DNA of 37,584 nucleotides from Flavobacterium subsaxonicum WB 4.1-42 = DSM 21790 (GCF_000422725.1 NZ_KE383913.1:1-37584); one strand, 5' to 3'. Shown: positions 17,172 to 25,615, numbered from the stretch's first letter. Program-made: numbers and translations. The notes: generated by a model not told the origin, from the sequence alone.

Positions 17172-19826
17172 ATGAAATATAAATTACTTTTAGTTTTAGC
17201 GAGCTTTTTTACCATTGCAACAAGCTTTAGCCAGATTGCCCCTGCAATAGACAACCTGTATGCCTGCGATAGCAACCCGGCCACCGGGCATGCTATTTTT
17301 AACATGTACATGAGTAACCACGAGCAAATTTTAAATGCGCAGGATGTACCTTCAGATTATACTGTAGAATACTATGCTACACAGGCCAACGCTATAGCGG
17401 GTACTAACTTTATAGTTAACTCCGATTATTACGAAAACCTTACCAACCCGCAAACCATTTACTACCGCGTACAAAAAACAGCAACGGGAGAGTTTGCCAT
17501 AGGCAGCTTTCAGCTAATTGTACTACAGCAAATACTTTTTACCGATGTGGTAGCCTGTGGCTCTGCCGGATACACCATAGTTGAGCCTGCCGCCGGATAT
17601 GGCGAATTTTATACCGGCCCCAACGGCACAGGCACATTACTACCCTACGGCACGGTAATAACCACCCCGCAAACTATTTACGTATATTTTGGGTGCGATA
17701 CCTACAACCCGTCCTTTAACGTTACCATAGCTGATGAGCCCGAATATACCGGCCCAACCGGCACCATTGTATGCGACTCGTATACGCTGCCCCCTCTTGA
17801 TGCCAACAGTAGTTATTCCAACCTTAATGGCCTTATTGCCGGAGATGTTATTACAACATCGCAACAGCTTACTGTAATGACCTGGTACGGCGGCCAAGGC
17901 AGCCAGTGCTACATGTATACTCCTGTAAATATAGATGTTGTGGCGTCTTTCCCAGATCAATTAACCGTAAATGGCTGCGACTCAGAAAACAACGGCCAGG
18001 CTTATTTTGACCTTACCACTGCTTTTTACAACATACCAAATGTGGCCACATTACAGGCCACCTACCACAAAACACTGGCACTGGCACAAGCCGGCACCAA
18101 CGCCATTGACGCGCAATACACCAATACCGAAGAACTTACTACATTATATGCAAGGATTATAACCGATGGTGGCGCATGCAGCCATATAATTACTATTAAC
18201 CTTGTTAGCTTTACTTTTGAATACGGCACGCCCGATACAGTTACCGGCTGCGACCCCGATGGCGATGGCTTTGGCCTTTTTAACCTGGAAACTGCACTAA
18301 TAGATATATCCAACGGATCTAATTTACAAATTGCCGTATTTGCTACCGAGGCAGAAGCCGTTGCTGCAACACCACTTTCTACCGGTATTGATTCAACTAA
18401 TCTATTTGCCTACCAAAATACAACACCGTTTAACCAAACCCTTTATGCGGTGGTAACCAACCAGGGCAACTGCAAGCAAATAGTGCCCATTACACTAACA
18501 ACCACTACCAATTGCACGCTAAAAACCGTTACCGGCACCGTACGCTACGACCAAAATGGCACCGGCTGTACAGCCACCAGCGCACCTGTGGCCAACATAC
18601 AGGTCTTGCACAGCAACGGGCTTGTAGCCTTTACCAATGCATTGGGGCAGTACACTATTGAAGGTGTAACCGATGGGTCGGTTTTAGTATACGGAGATCC
18701 TTTTGGCAATTTTGCTTTAGGCGATGTTGTTTTTGAAGGGTCTGAAACTACTACCGTTGCAGATCTTTGCCTATCGCAGCCTACCAACACCGGTAATGAT
18801 GTATGGGTATCTTTAATCCCAACATCTGTTGCACGCCCTGAGTTTCAGGCCAACTACACTGCATTTGTTCAAAACAGCAGTGGCGCAACAACATCGGGCA
18901 CACTTACAGTAAACTTTGATGTTACAAAACTGGCGTTTATAGGGGTGGGTTCGCCGTTTACGGCATCGGGCAATACCCTTACGCTGTCGTACACGCTTGC
19001 ACCTTACAGTTCGGCATTCTACACCCTTAACTTTTTGGTAGAAAATGCCACTATTGCAATACCGGGCCAGCTGCTGCAATTTACCGCACATGTAAACCAG
19101 TCTAACGATATTATAAACAGCAATAACACAACCGCTTTAGAGCAGGTTATAGTTAACTCTTACGACCCTAACGACATAACCGTTCACCAGGGCGATGTTA
19201 TAACGCTTAACGAGGCCAACGATTACCTGGATTATACCATCCGTTTCCAGAACACCGGAAATGCCGATGCGGTTAACATAAAAATAGTTACGCAACTGGA
19301 CGCCGACCTGTATGCGGGTTCGTTTATACCAAATACCTCAAGCCACGATTTTAGTGTGCAGCTATCGGGTGGTGCCGTTATCTTTACCTTTAACAACATC
19401 AACCTGCCGGGCGTCGAAGAAAACGAGGCACTTAGCCAGGGGTACATTTCGTACAGGGTAAGACCGGGCACGGTCTTTCCCGGAGCTGAGTATACTGCCA
19501 AAGCCGACATCTATTTTGATGGTAACGAGCCTATTGCCACCAACATAGCTTCTACAATTATAGAGAATCCGCTAACGGTACCAACGCAAACCAAAGATTC
19601 GTTTATTATTTATCCTAACCCGGCATCGGGCACGGTAACGCTACAGCTACCGGGCAATGCCGCCGCCGATGTTATGGTTGCCGATATTCTTGGCAAAACA
19701 GTCTTTACCAAAAACAACGTCGCCCCGCAAACGCTGCTGGATATATCATCTTTAAACAGCGGTATGTATTTTGTAACAGTACTCTCTGAAGGAAAAATTA
19801 CCACCAAAAAATTAATTGTAAAATAA
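17172..19826 (+). CDS. secreted multidomain T9SS type A protein (884 aa)
   Basis: A signal peptide (MKYKLLLVLASFFTIATSFSQ) is followed by four or more ~100-aa Ig-like segments (about 22-440) each opening with a C-D-x-D/N motif (VNGCDSENNG, VTGCDPDGDG). A carboxypeptidase regulatory-like/SdrD B-like domain lies at about 455-520 (VTGTVRYDQNGTGC, GQYTIEGV). A DUF11-like region follows, then a conserved domain starting YDPNDITVHQG (about 660-800) that precedes the tail in many Bacteroidota proteins. The C-terminus (about 810-884; IIYPNPASGTVTLQ, ISSLNSGMYFV, TTKKLIVK) is the type A sorting domain. It is expected to be exported and surface-anchored; the target is unknown. A variant -7 element (TACCTTAG, 17146-17153) lies upstream. 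Confidence 0.9.
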   Translation: MKYKLLLVLASFFTIATSFSQIAPAIDNLYACDSNPATGHAIFNMYMSNHEQILNAQDVPSDYTVEYYATQANAIAGTNFIVNSDYYENLTNPQTIYYRVQKTATGEFAIGSFQLIVLQQILFTDVVACGSAGYTIVEPAAGYGEFYTGPNGTGTLLPYGTVITTPQTIYVYFGCDTYNPSFNVTIADEPEYTGPTGTIVCDSYTLPPLDANSSYSNLNGLIAGDVITTSQQLTVMTWYGGQGSQCYMYTPVNIDVVASFPDQLTVNGCDSENNGQAYFDLTTAFYNIPNVATLQATYHKTLALAQAGTNAIDAQYTNTEELTTLYARIITDGGACSHIITINLVSFTFEYGTPDTVTGCDPDGDGFGLFNLETALIDISNGSNLQIAVFATEAEAVAATPLSTGIDSTNLFAYQNTTPFNQTLYAVVTNQGNCKQIVPITLTTTTNCTLKTVTGTVRYDQNGTGCTATSAPVANIQVLHSNGLVAFTNALGQYTIEGVTDGSVLVYGDPFGNFALGDVVFEGSETTTVADLCLSQPTNTGNDVWVSLIPTSVARPEFQANYTAFVQNSSGATTSGTLTVNFDVTKLAFIGVGSPFTASGNTLTLSYTLAPYSSAFYTLNFLVENATIAIPGQLLQFTAHVNQSNDIINSNNTTALEQVIVNSYDPNDITVHQGDVITLNEANDYLDYTIRFQNTGNADAVNIKIVTQLDADLYAGSFIPNTSSHDFSVQLSGGAVIFTFNNINLPGVEENEALSQGYISYRVRPGTVFPGAEYTAKADIYFDGNEPIATNIASTIIENPLTVPTQTKDSFIIYPNPASGTVTLQLPGNAAADVMVADILGKTVFTKNNVAPQTLLDISSLNSGMYFVTVLSEGKITTKKLIVK

Positions 19827-19832
19827 CAATCA

Positions 19833-19860
19833 GCCCTGCCCCCACCGGCGGGGCTTTTTT
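19833..19860 (+). terminator. Rho-independent terminator of the 884-aa protein gene
   Basis: GCCCTGCC (19833-19840) pairs with GGCGGGGC (19847-19854) around a 6-nt loop, one T-G pair included, followed by six T residues. It begins 6 nt after the stop codon. Confidence 0.85.
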
Positions 19861-19904
19861 GTACCCGGTTGCGCTTTCTGCAACAAAGTTTACATAAAAG
19901 GAAA

Positions 19905-19964
19905 GACACAAATTTCACGAATTTGCACCAATTAAGCTTCGTGTAAATTGGTGAAATTCGTGTC
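19905..19964. repeat. long-hairpin dispersed repeat, first of two
   Basis: GACACAAATTTCAC (19905-19918) and GTGAAATTCGTGTC (19951-19964) are inverted arms with 13 of 14 matches, and CACCAATT/AATTGGTG extend the stem inside. A related block lies 192 bp further on. The 416-nt space between the two genes holds these repeats and a promoter but no coding sequence. Confidence 0.7.
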
Positions 19965-20096
19965 AAACACTATCCTAATAAGCCGCATTTTATTTGTGTA
20001 CTTAGTGAAATGCCTATGCCTTTGTGGTAAAATATAATTTGTACCGGTTAGTTTAACCATAAGCACTGCACGCCACAAAGTCTTCATAAAAGTAAA

Positions 20097-20146
20097 GACA
20101 CGAATTCCACGAATCGCACCAATTAAGCTTCGTGAAAATTTATGTC
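20097..20146. repeat. long-hairpin dispersed repeat, second copy
   Basis: It starts GACACGAATTCCACGAAT and shares the core GCACCAATTAAGCTTCGTG with the copy at 19905. The left flank (ACAAAGT..T.CATAAAAG.AAAGACAC) is shared too, so the unit of duplication is about 80 bp. The right arm is more diverged here. Confidence 0.65.
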
Positions 20147-20214
20147 AAATACCAATCCCATTTTTTATGATAAAGCATCTCCAATTCCCAACCCATAAAT
20201 AACTTTTTTTAAAG

Positions 20215-20222
20215 TATTTTTG
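20215..20222 (+). promoter_or_regulatory. -7 promoter element of the prolyl oligopeptidase gene
   Basis: TATTTTTG is an exact TAnnTTTG match, 20 nt before the ATG at 20243. Confidence 0.5.
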
Positions 20223-20242
20223 TGTGAATTAATTTAGGCAAA

Positions 20243-22357
20243 ATGAAAAAAACAGCCGTTACCATGGCCATGGCCTGTAGCCTTAGCATTACCGCACAAA
20301 TGAATACTCCAAAACCTGTAAAATATCCTGAAACGCGCAAAGACGCTACCGTTGACACCTATTTTGACACCCCTGTGGCCGACCCGTACCGCTGGCTGGA
20401 AGACGACCGCTCTGCCGAGACTGCCGCCTGGGTTAAAGCCGAAAACGAGGTTACCTTTAATTACCTGGCACAGATTCCGTTTAGGGAATCGATAAGGGCG
20501 CGCATGGAAAAATTGTGGAATTACGAAAGGATATCGGCGCCTTTTAAAGAGGGCAGCTATACTTATTATTATAAAAACAACGGCCTGCAAAACCAGAGCG
20601 TTTTGTACCGTAAAGATAAAAACGGCACCGAAGAGGTATTTTTAGACCCCAACACGTTTTCTAAAGACGGTACCACATCGTTAGCCAATGTTAGCTTTAG
20701 CAAAAAAGGCGAACTGGCAGCCTACATGATATCTGAAGGTGGCAGCGACTGGGGCAAGGTTATCCTTATGGATGCCCTTACCAAAAAGCCCTTGGAAACG
20801 CTGGAGAATATAAAATTTAGCGGCCTTGCCTGGAGGGGCAGCGAAGGCTTGTATTATTCAACATACGATAAGCCCGATGGCAGCCTGCTTTCGGCTAAAA
20901 CCGATGAGCACAAGCTGCGTTTCCACAAGCTGGGCACTGCCCAAAAGGATGATGCAGTTATCTTCGGCAACAGCCAAAAAAGGCGCTACGTGGGCGGTTA
21001 CCTTACCGAAGACGAGCGTTACCTGATTATTACGGCCGCCAACTCTACATCGGGCCGCGAGCTGTATTTGCAGGACCTTAGCCAACCCAACAGCCCTATA
21101 ATTACCATAGCCGATAATTTTGATACCGATAGCCGCATTATTGATAATGATGGCACCACCCTGTACATTGCCACCAACTACAAAGCGCCCAACAACCGCG
21201 TGGTTACCGTAGATGCTGCCAAACCGCAGCAGGCCAACTGGAAAAATTTTATTGCCGAAACCGATAATGTGCTTAACGCCGGTACCGGTGGCGGCTACAT
21301 TTTTGCCGAATATATGAAGGATGCTGTATCTGTAGTTAAACAATACGACTTTAAGGGCAAACTAATTCGCGATATCGAGCTGCCGGGCATTGGCACCGCA
21401 GCGGGTTTTGATGGCAAAAAAGCCGAGAAAACCCTCTATTACTCGTTTACTAACTACGTTACCCCGGGCACGGTGTATTCGTTCGACCCTAAATCGGGTA
21501 AATCGGCGGTGTACCAAAAGCCCAAGGTAGATTTTAACGGCGATAACTACGTTTCTAAACAGGTATTTTACACCTCTAAAGACGGTACTAAAGTACCCAT
21601 GATTATTACCTACCGTAAAGATTTAAAGCTGGACGGCAAAAACCCAACCATGCTGTATGCTTATGGTGGCTTTAACCAAAGCATTACACCGGCGTTTAGC
21701 ATTGGCAACGCGGTGTGGCTGGAAAATGGCGGTATTTATGCCGTTGCCAACCTTCGCGGTGGTGGCGAGTACGGCAAAAAATGGCATGATGCGGGCACCA
21801 AACTACAAAAGCAAAATGTGTTCGATGATTTTATTGCCGCAGCGCAATACCTGAGTCAGAATAACTATACCTCTAAAGACTACCTTGCCATTCGCGGCGG
21901 GTCTAATGGCGGGCTGTTAGTGGGCGCTGTAATGACCCAGCACCCTGAGTTGTTTAAAGTCGCCCTGCCGGCCGTAGGCGTAATGGATATGCTGCGTTAC
22001 CACACCTTTACATCGGGTGCCGGCTGGGCGTACGATTACGGCACATCGGCCGACAGTAAAGAAATGTTTAACTACATAAAAGGCTACTCGCCGCTGCATA
22101 CTATTAAAAAAGGTGTTAGCTACCCGGCAACATTTGTTACCACCGGCGACCATGACGACCGCGTAGTACCGGCACACAGCTTTAAGTTTGCCGCAACCCT
22201 GCAGGAAAACCAGGCCGGCCCCGCACCTGTGCTTATCCGCATAGCCGTTAATGCAGGCCACGGCGCAGGTAAATCGGTTAAACAAACCATAGACGAGCTA
22301 TCCGATCTCCAGGCCTTTACACTGTTTAATATGGGGGTAACGCCGAGTGTTAAATAG
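20243..22357 (+). CDS. secreted prolyl oligopeptidase (S9A family)
   Basis: A 704-residue protein. A short signal-like N-terminus (MKKTAVTMAMACSLSITAQ) precedes the S9A start motif (KYPETRKDATVDTYF, VADPYRWLED). A beta-propeller occupies about 75-415 and the alpha/beta-hydrolase domain the rest. The triad is visible: Ser554 in GGSNGGLL, Asp638 or 639 in DHDDRVVP and His673 in NAGHGAG. The enzyme cleaves short peptides after proline; the signal peptide points to the periplasm or outside. Size matches the family (about 700). It stands alone with its own promoter. Confidence 0.93.
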   Translation: MKKTAVTMAMACSLSITAQMNTPKPVKYPETRKDATVDTYFDTPVADPYRWLEDDRSAETAAWVKAENEVTFNYLAQIPFRESIRARMEKLWNYERISAPFKEGSYTYYYKNNGLQNQSVLYRKDKNGTEEVFLDPNTFSKDGTTSLANVSFSKKGELAAYMISEGGSDWGKVILMDALTKKPLETLENIKFSGLAWRGSEGLYYSTYDKPDGSLLSAKTDEHKLRFHKLGTAQKDDAVIFGNSQKRRYVGGYLTEDERYLIITAANSTSGRELYLQDLSQPNSPIITIADNFDTDSRIIDNDGTTLYIATNYKAPNNRVVTVDAAKPQQANWKNFIAETDNVLNAGTGGGYIFAEYMKDAVSVVKQYDFKGKLIRDIELPGIGTAAGFDGKKAEKTLYYSFTNYVTPGTVYSFDPKSGKSAVYQKPKVDFNGDNYVSKQVFYTSKDGTKVPMIITYRKDLKLDGKNPTMLYAYGGFNQSITPAFSIGNAVWLENGGIYAVANLRGGGEYGKKWHDAGTKLQKQNVFDDFIAAAQYLSQNNYTSKDYLAIRGGSNGGLLVGAVMTQHPELFKVALPAVGVMDMLRYHTFTSGAGWAYDYGTSADSKEMFNYIKGYSPLHTIKKGVSYPATFVTTGDHDDRVVPAHSFKFAATLQENQAGPAPVLIRIAVNAGHGAGKSVKQTIDELSDLQAFTLFNMGVTPSVK

Positions 22358-22359
22358 CG

Positions 22360-22685
22360 TTCAGTGATCAGTGATCAGTTGACGATTTTAAGTTTGCAGT
22401 CGCGGTCGCAGTTTGCAGTCGCAGCGTGTCGATGCAGGTAACAGTTTACAGGTGCTTTCTTTAGGTGCAGTTATTGCAAGGGAGACACGACCGGAACACC
22501 CGAGGGCACTGCCCGGATTGACGAGGTAATCCCATCACTATGCAGTTAGAGTTATATGTGAGATTGCCGCGCTCCATTGCATTTCGCTCGCAATGACAGT
22601 ACGTGAAGATGGGAAATCTGAAAACTGAGACTGCGATTGTAAACTTAAAACTGATCACTATAAACTGGACACTGAAAACTGATCA
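22360..22685. repeat. MITE-like element with imperfect terminal inverted repeats
   Basis: The left end (CAGTGATCAGTGATCAGTT, then TTAAGTTTGCAGTCGC) is mirrored at the right end (GACTGCGAT.GTAAACTTA, AAACTGATCAC). The interior holds ATTGCCGCGCTCCATTGC and ATTTCGCTCGCAATGAC, a type of dispersed sequence seen in many Bacteroidota genomes. It fills the whole gap between the oligopeptidase and lpxR stop codons. No credible gene is present. Confidence 0.7.
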
Positions 22686-23639
22686 CTACTTATGAAACAG
22701 ATACGATAACTGTATCGACCCGTAGTAATACCCTTGTATAACATTATTGTACAGCTCTTTGCCGCGGTAGTTAAAAGAATAAGTGTAGGTCCACGCGTTT
22801 TTGCGGTATTTAACACCGGCTTCGGCATTAAAGCGAAAAGGCACTAACGGAAAGGTAACAGGACTGGTATTATTAAACATGCTGCCCTCTATGGTAGCAT
22901 CAAAATACTGGTAGTTAATGTTGGGGTTGGCATATATAAACAGCTCACGCTGCTCTTTATAGGCTTCTCTATTATGATTTAAGGCCGCGCCGTGCAGGGC
23001 AGAATCATACATGGGCAGCAGCAGGCCTTTAAGGCTGATGCGCGCCATGATTCCCGCCGAAGCGCCTATCCAAATCGTACCGGCATCGGCCTGTAACTGG
23101 GCATGCAGGTCTACTTTTTCTTTAAAGGTATTTGATAATATTTTATGAGAGTATAAACCGTTAAGCTGCAACGCCGGTGTGGTGGTAATCTGGTAGTTCC
23201 ACCCCCTTACGGTATGGTAGCCCAAAAGGTCGTGCAGGCCCTGCTGTACCTGCTCGGCACCCGACTCCGGCCCTACAACCCCACCCTGAAAGTTGACTTT
23301 AAGCAGGCTCTCATTTTTGTAAAAGGTGTTAATGCCCACTTCGGCAAACAGGTAGCCCGCAAAAGGCCTGTCGTGCACATTAAGCTCGGCCGCCTGTATA
23401 GACTGCGGATTGTAAATGTACATACCTGCCTTAAATTCGGTTATTTTTTTGGCAACATTCTCGTTTTTAGATGTGCCCAGGTAGCGGTAAATAAACTCGA
23501 TACCTGCGGTGTAGTACTGGTCGTTTGTCGGCGATGTGTAGAGGTCGTTATCGCTAACAAGGCTCACTTCGGCAGGTTTCTGCGCAAAGCAGGTTGCCGA
23601 AAGTAAAAGTGCAGCAAGTAATCCAATTTGGCGTAGCAT
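22686..23639 (-). CDS. LpxR-like lipid A 3'-O-deacylase (DUF2219 family)
   Basis: A 317-residue protein with signal peptide MLRQIGLLAALLLSATCFAQ followed by a beta-barrel. Family marks are VSDNDLYTSPTNDQYYTAGIEF-type sequence at the start of the mature protein (Asn-Asp pair and YTAGI) and HDLLGYHTVRGWNYQ (about 143-157), which would carry the active-site His. LpxR removes the 3'-acyloxyacyl group of lipid A in the outer membrane. The ATG at 23639 lies one base after the mtgA stop codon and directly before the signal peptide; the longer start at 23660 would put seven extra residues before it. It is co-transcribed with mtgA. The specific reaction is inferred from the family. Confidence 0.83.
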   Translation of the reverse strand: MLRQIGLLAALLLSATCFAQKPAEVSLVSDNDLYTSPTNDQYYTAGIEFIYRYLGTSKNENVAKKITEFKAGMYIYNPQSIQAAELNVHDRPFAGYLFAEVGINTFYKNESLLKVNFQGGVVGPESGAEQVQQGLHDLLGYHTVRGWNYQITTTPALQLNGLYSHKILSNTFKEKVDLHAQLQADAGTIWIGASAGIMARISLKGLLLPMYDSALHGAALNHNREAYKEQRELFIYANPNINYQYFDATIEGSMFNNTSPVTFPLVPFRFNAEAGVKYRKNAWTYTYSFNYRGKELYNNVIQGYYYGSIQLSYLFHK

Positions 23640-23640
23640 C

Positions 23641-24318
23641 TTAATATTCGAGCTTAACATAACGCATAAGCTTTATTATCCTGCCCTTACGGCGCTCTAT
23701 ATAGCCCGACGATTTTGTAGCCCTGTATTTTAAAGGGTTGGGAAGGATGGCTGCAATACTGGCTGCCTCGCGCTTGGTTAGGTTAACCGCATCTTTATGA
23801 AACCAGTGCTGTGCCGCAGCCTGTGCGCCATAAACGCCTTCGCCCATTTCTATGCTGTTAAGGTACACTTCCATAATACGCTCTTTGCTCCACAGCAGCT
23901 CTATAAGCACGGTAAAATAAGCTTCGAGCACTTTACGCACATAGCTCCTGCCCTGCCATAAAAACACGTTTTTAGCGGTTTGCTGGCTAATGGTGCTGCC
24001 CCCTTTTATACGCTTGCCTTTTTTGTTGCTTTTATACGCCTTGTACATGGCCTCGAAATTAAAGCCATGGTGAATTAAAAAGCGGTCGTCTTCGCTGGCA
24101 ATAACCGCCTTTTGCAGGTTGGGAGAAATCTCTTCAATAGGCACCCAGTCGTGGCTGCTGTGCATTTCCTGGCCATCGGCTTTTTGCTCAAAGGCGCGGC
24201 TTATCATTAAAGGGGTAAAAGGTACCGGCACAAAGCGGAATATAAGTACCGTAAATACAGATATTGCTACAAACCAAAGCAATACCTTATAACAAATGCG
24301 GAGTATTTTTTTAAACAT
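23641..24318 (-). CDS. mtgA: monofunctional peptidoglycan glycosyltransferase MtgA
   Basis: A 225-residue protein with one N-terminal membrane helix (about 10-29) and a GT51 domain. Signatures in order: IASEDDRFLIHHGFN (catalytic Glu, about residue 75), KGGSTISQQTAKNVFLW (about 105), RKVLEAYFTVLIELLWSKERIMEVYLN and EMGEGVYGAQAAAQHWF. It polymerises lipid II into glycan strands at the outer face of the inner membrane. Length fits MtgA (about 225-240) and excludes a bifunctional PBP. The stop codon almost abuts the lpxR start, implying an operon for envelope maintenance. Confidence 0.93.
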   Translation of the reverse strand: MFKKILRICYKVLLWFVAISVFTVLIFRFVPVPFTPLMISRAFEQKADGQEMHSSHDWVPIEEISPNLQKAVIASEDDRFLIHHGFNFEAMYKAYKSNKKGKRIKGGSTISQQTAKNVFLWQGRSYVRKVLEAYFTVLIELLWSKERIMEVYLNSIEMGEGVYGAQAAAQHWFHKDAVNLTKREAASIAAILPNPLKYRATKSSGYIERRKGRIIKLMRYVKLEY

Positions 24319-24388
24319 AAGGGCAACAGGTTAAAACAGCCGCGAAATTACGAATTTGAATAATAGTTACTTATCTAAATTCTAAAGA

Positions 24389-24745
24389 TTATGCCGAATG
24401 AAAAAAAATATCTGCCGGAAGCTTAAAATAATCTTTAAGCTTTCTTGCCATTTTAAGTGTAATTTCACGTTTACCGGACAGTACAGATGAAACATGCCCT
24501 TTACTGCCAATTAACGGCTCAAGGTCTTTTGCTATAATACCCATTTCTTCCATCTTTAGTTTAATAACATCAATGGGGTCAAGTTCGGGCATTGTTACAT
24601 GCTTATCTTCATAATCTTTAACCAAAACCAATAAAAGCTCCAGTTCTTCTTCATCGGGAGTTTCGGGCTCAGCATGAAAAATATTCAGTGTTCTTAAAAC
24701 CGCTTTATTATATTCTTCTTCTGTTTTAATTACTTTCCAGTTCAT
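24389..24745 (-). CDS. higA: HigA-like antitoxin (HTH transcriptional regulator)
   Basis: A 118-residue protein in two parts: an N-terminal helical region (1-50; NWKVIKTEEEY, FHAEPETPDEEELELL, DYED) and an XRE-type helix-turn-helix (about 60-110; MGIIAKDLEPLIGSKGHVSSVLSGKREITL). This is the layout of HigA, which neutralises HigB and represses the operon. It follows higB by 5 nt in the same operon. Its N-terminal region is duplicated twice upstream as free-standing genes (25122-25298 and 25374-25556). Confidence 0.9.
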   Translation of the reverse strand: MNWKVIKTEEEYNKAVLRTLNIFHAEPETPDEEELELLLVLVKDYEDKHVTMPELDPIDVIKLKMEEMGIIAKDLEPLIGSKGHVSSVLSGKREITLKMARKLKDYFKLPADIFFHSA

Positions 24746-24750
24746 GTTGC

Positions 24751-25077
24751 TTAAATTTTGTGGTTAAGAATACGGGTATCAAAACTAATGGTCTCAACGT
24801 TTATTTTATCGTATTCAGAATGTGTGCCAAACCAAATAATATAAACAGCCTGTTGCCTGAAATTTAAAGAAACAATCAACCTGTAATTATTACCTTTAAT
24901 ATTAAATACAACACGATTGTTAGCTACAATGCTTGCACTACCATACAACTGTTTAATATCCTGGAAAGTCTTAAAATCCTTTTTCAGGAATTCATTGTAC
25001 CAAACAAGCAAAGCTGTTTTTGCATCAGGATATTTTTCTATATAATATAAAATTACCTTCTTAACAATAACGTTCAT
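24751..25077 (-). CDS. higB: HigB-like toxin (mRNA interferase)
   Basis: A 108-residue RelE-fold toxin of the HigB family: VNVIVKKVILYYIEKYPDAKTALLVWY-type start, FKTFQDIKQLYGSASIV (about 36-52), VVFNIKGNNYRLIVSLNF and VYIIWFGTHSEYDKI near the end. HigB toxins cut mRNA at the ribosome. The toxin-first order is typical of higBA. Upstream are two CAAACTTA boxes 20 bp apart (TAAGTTTG on the coding strand), one of which is probably the promoter and both of which could be read by HigA. Confidence 0.9.
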   Translation of the reverse strand: MNVIVKKVILYYIEKYPDAKTALLVWYNEFLKKDFKTFQDIKQLYGSASIVANNRVVFNIKGNNYRLIVSLNFRQQAVYIIWFGTHSEYDKINVETISFDTRILNHKI

Positions 25078-25078
25078 C

Positions 25079-25106
25079 CAAACTTAGTTTTCATTTTGCA
25101 AACTTA
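25079..25106 (-). promoter_or_regulatory. higBA promoter with two direct TAAGTTTG boxes
   Basis: CAAACTTA occurs at 25079-25086 and 25099-25106; on the minus strand both are exact TAnnTTTG sequences. The distal one gives a leader of about 16 nt. The proximal one would start transcription at the ATG itself. The 20-bp (two-turn) spacing would also suit a repressor dimer pair. Confidence 0.5.
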
Positions 25107-25121
25107 CAAAATAATTTTTAA

Positions 25122-25298
25122 CTACTCAGCATCATATTGGCTGTTGGCACTATCCAGTTCTTCGTAATCGTTAATAAGATTTTCCAGCATTTCCAGCTCA
25201 TCGCCATCGGGCGTGTTGGGCTGTGCATGAAAAAGCTCCATAGTGCGCCTTATGGCAAGTTCGTATTCTGCCTCTGTAGTAATTGGTTTCCAGTCCAT
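25122..25298 (-). CDS. mini-HigA: free-standing HigA N-terminal domain (58 aa)
   Basis: Translated by hand: begins MDWKPITTEAEYELAIRRT and ends SANSQYDAE. Its first 46 residues align without gaps to HigA (24389-24745) with 26 identities (W-K-x-I, T-E-x-E-Y, R-T, FHA-x-P-x-TPD, ELE, DYE), but it stops before any helix-turn-helix. The reading frame is intact. It has an upstream block in common with the 60-aa paralogue, with the same 18-nt distance from box to ATG. In HigA the N-terminal part is thought to contact the toxin, so this could be a DNA-binding-free antitoxin; that is inference. Confidence 0.75.
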   Translation of the reverse strand: MDWKPITTEAEYELAIRRTMELFHAQPNTPDGDELEMLENLINDYEELDSANSQYDAE

Positions 25299-25315
25299 TG
25301 TTGGTATGTTTTTAA

Positions 25316-25323
25316 CGAAGATA
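25316..25323 (-). promoter_or_regulatory. promoter-like box of the 58-aa mini-HigA
   Basis: Minus strand reads TATCTTCG preceded by AAGTTT; the block AAGTTTTAYCTTCG is shared with the box at 25574-25581 and sits at the same distance from the start codon. It differs from the TAnnTTTG consensus by one base. Confidence 0.4.
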
Positions 25324-25373
25324 AAACTTTTACCGCAAACTACTTAACTGAAAACGTAACAATTAGCACTTTT

Positions 25374-25556
25374 TTACGCCTCTTCCTCGTCTTCGTCTTC
25401 TTCCTCGCCGTACTCTTCTTCATATTCGCTAACAAGTTCCAGCAGCTGCTCCAGTTCTTCTTCTTCGGCAGTACCGGCTTCGGCATTAAATAATTCTATA
25501 ATACGCGCGGTGGCTTTTTGGTATTCTTCTTCAGATTGTAGTGGCTGCATACCCAT
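25374..25556 (-). CDS. mini-HigA paralogue with acidic tail (60 aa)
   Basis: The protein begins MGMQPLQSEEEYQKATARI and aligns without gaps to HigA over 46 residues with 23 identities (EEEY, K-A, R, F, A-E, T, EEELE, LL, LV, YE). It then ends in a strongly acidic tail (EEEYGEEEDEDEEEA) with no HTH. The gap-free alignment to both relatives supports the ATG at 25556 over the internal one at 25550. It is probably transcribed on its own from the TACCTTCG box (25574-25581). Function is inferred only from similarity to HigA. Confidence 0.72.
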   Translation of the reverse strand: MGMQPLQSEEEYQKATARIIELFNAEAGTAEEEELEQLLELVSEYEEEYGEEEDEDEEEA

Positions 25557-25573
25557 AGTATTTTGTTTTTTTG

Positions 25574-25581
25574 CGAAGGTA
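25574..25581 (-). promoter_or_regulatory. promoter-like box of the 60-aa mini-HigA
   Basis: Minus strand reads TACCTTCG within the shared AAGTTTTAYCTTCG block, 18 nt from the ATG at 25556. Confidence 0.4.
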
Positions 25582-25615
25582 AAACTTATTAATGCAACCC
25601 AATATAGTTATTGTG

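Noticed and set aside
22461..22658. 65-aa minus-strand open frame
   Set aside because: Runs through the dispersed repeat core; no conserved protein features.
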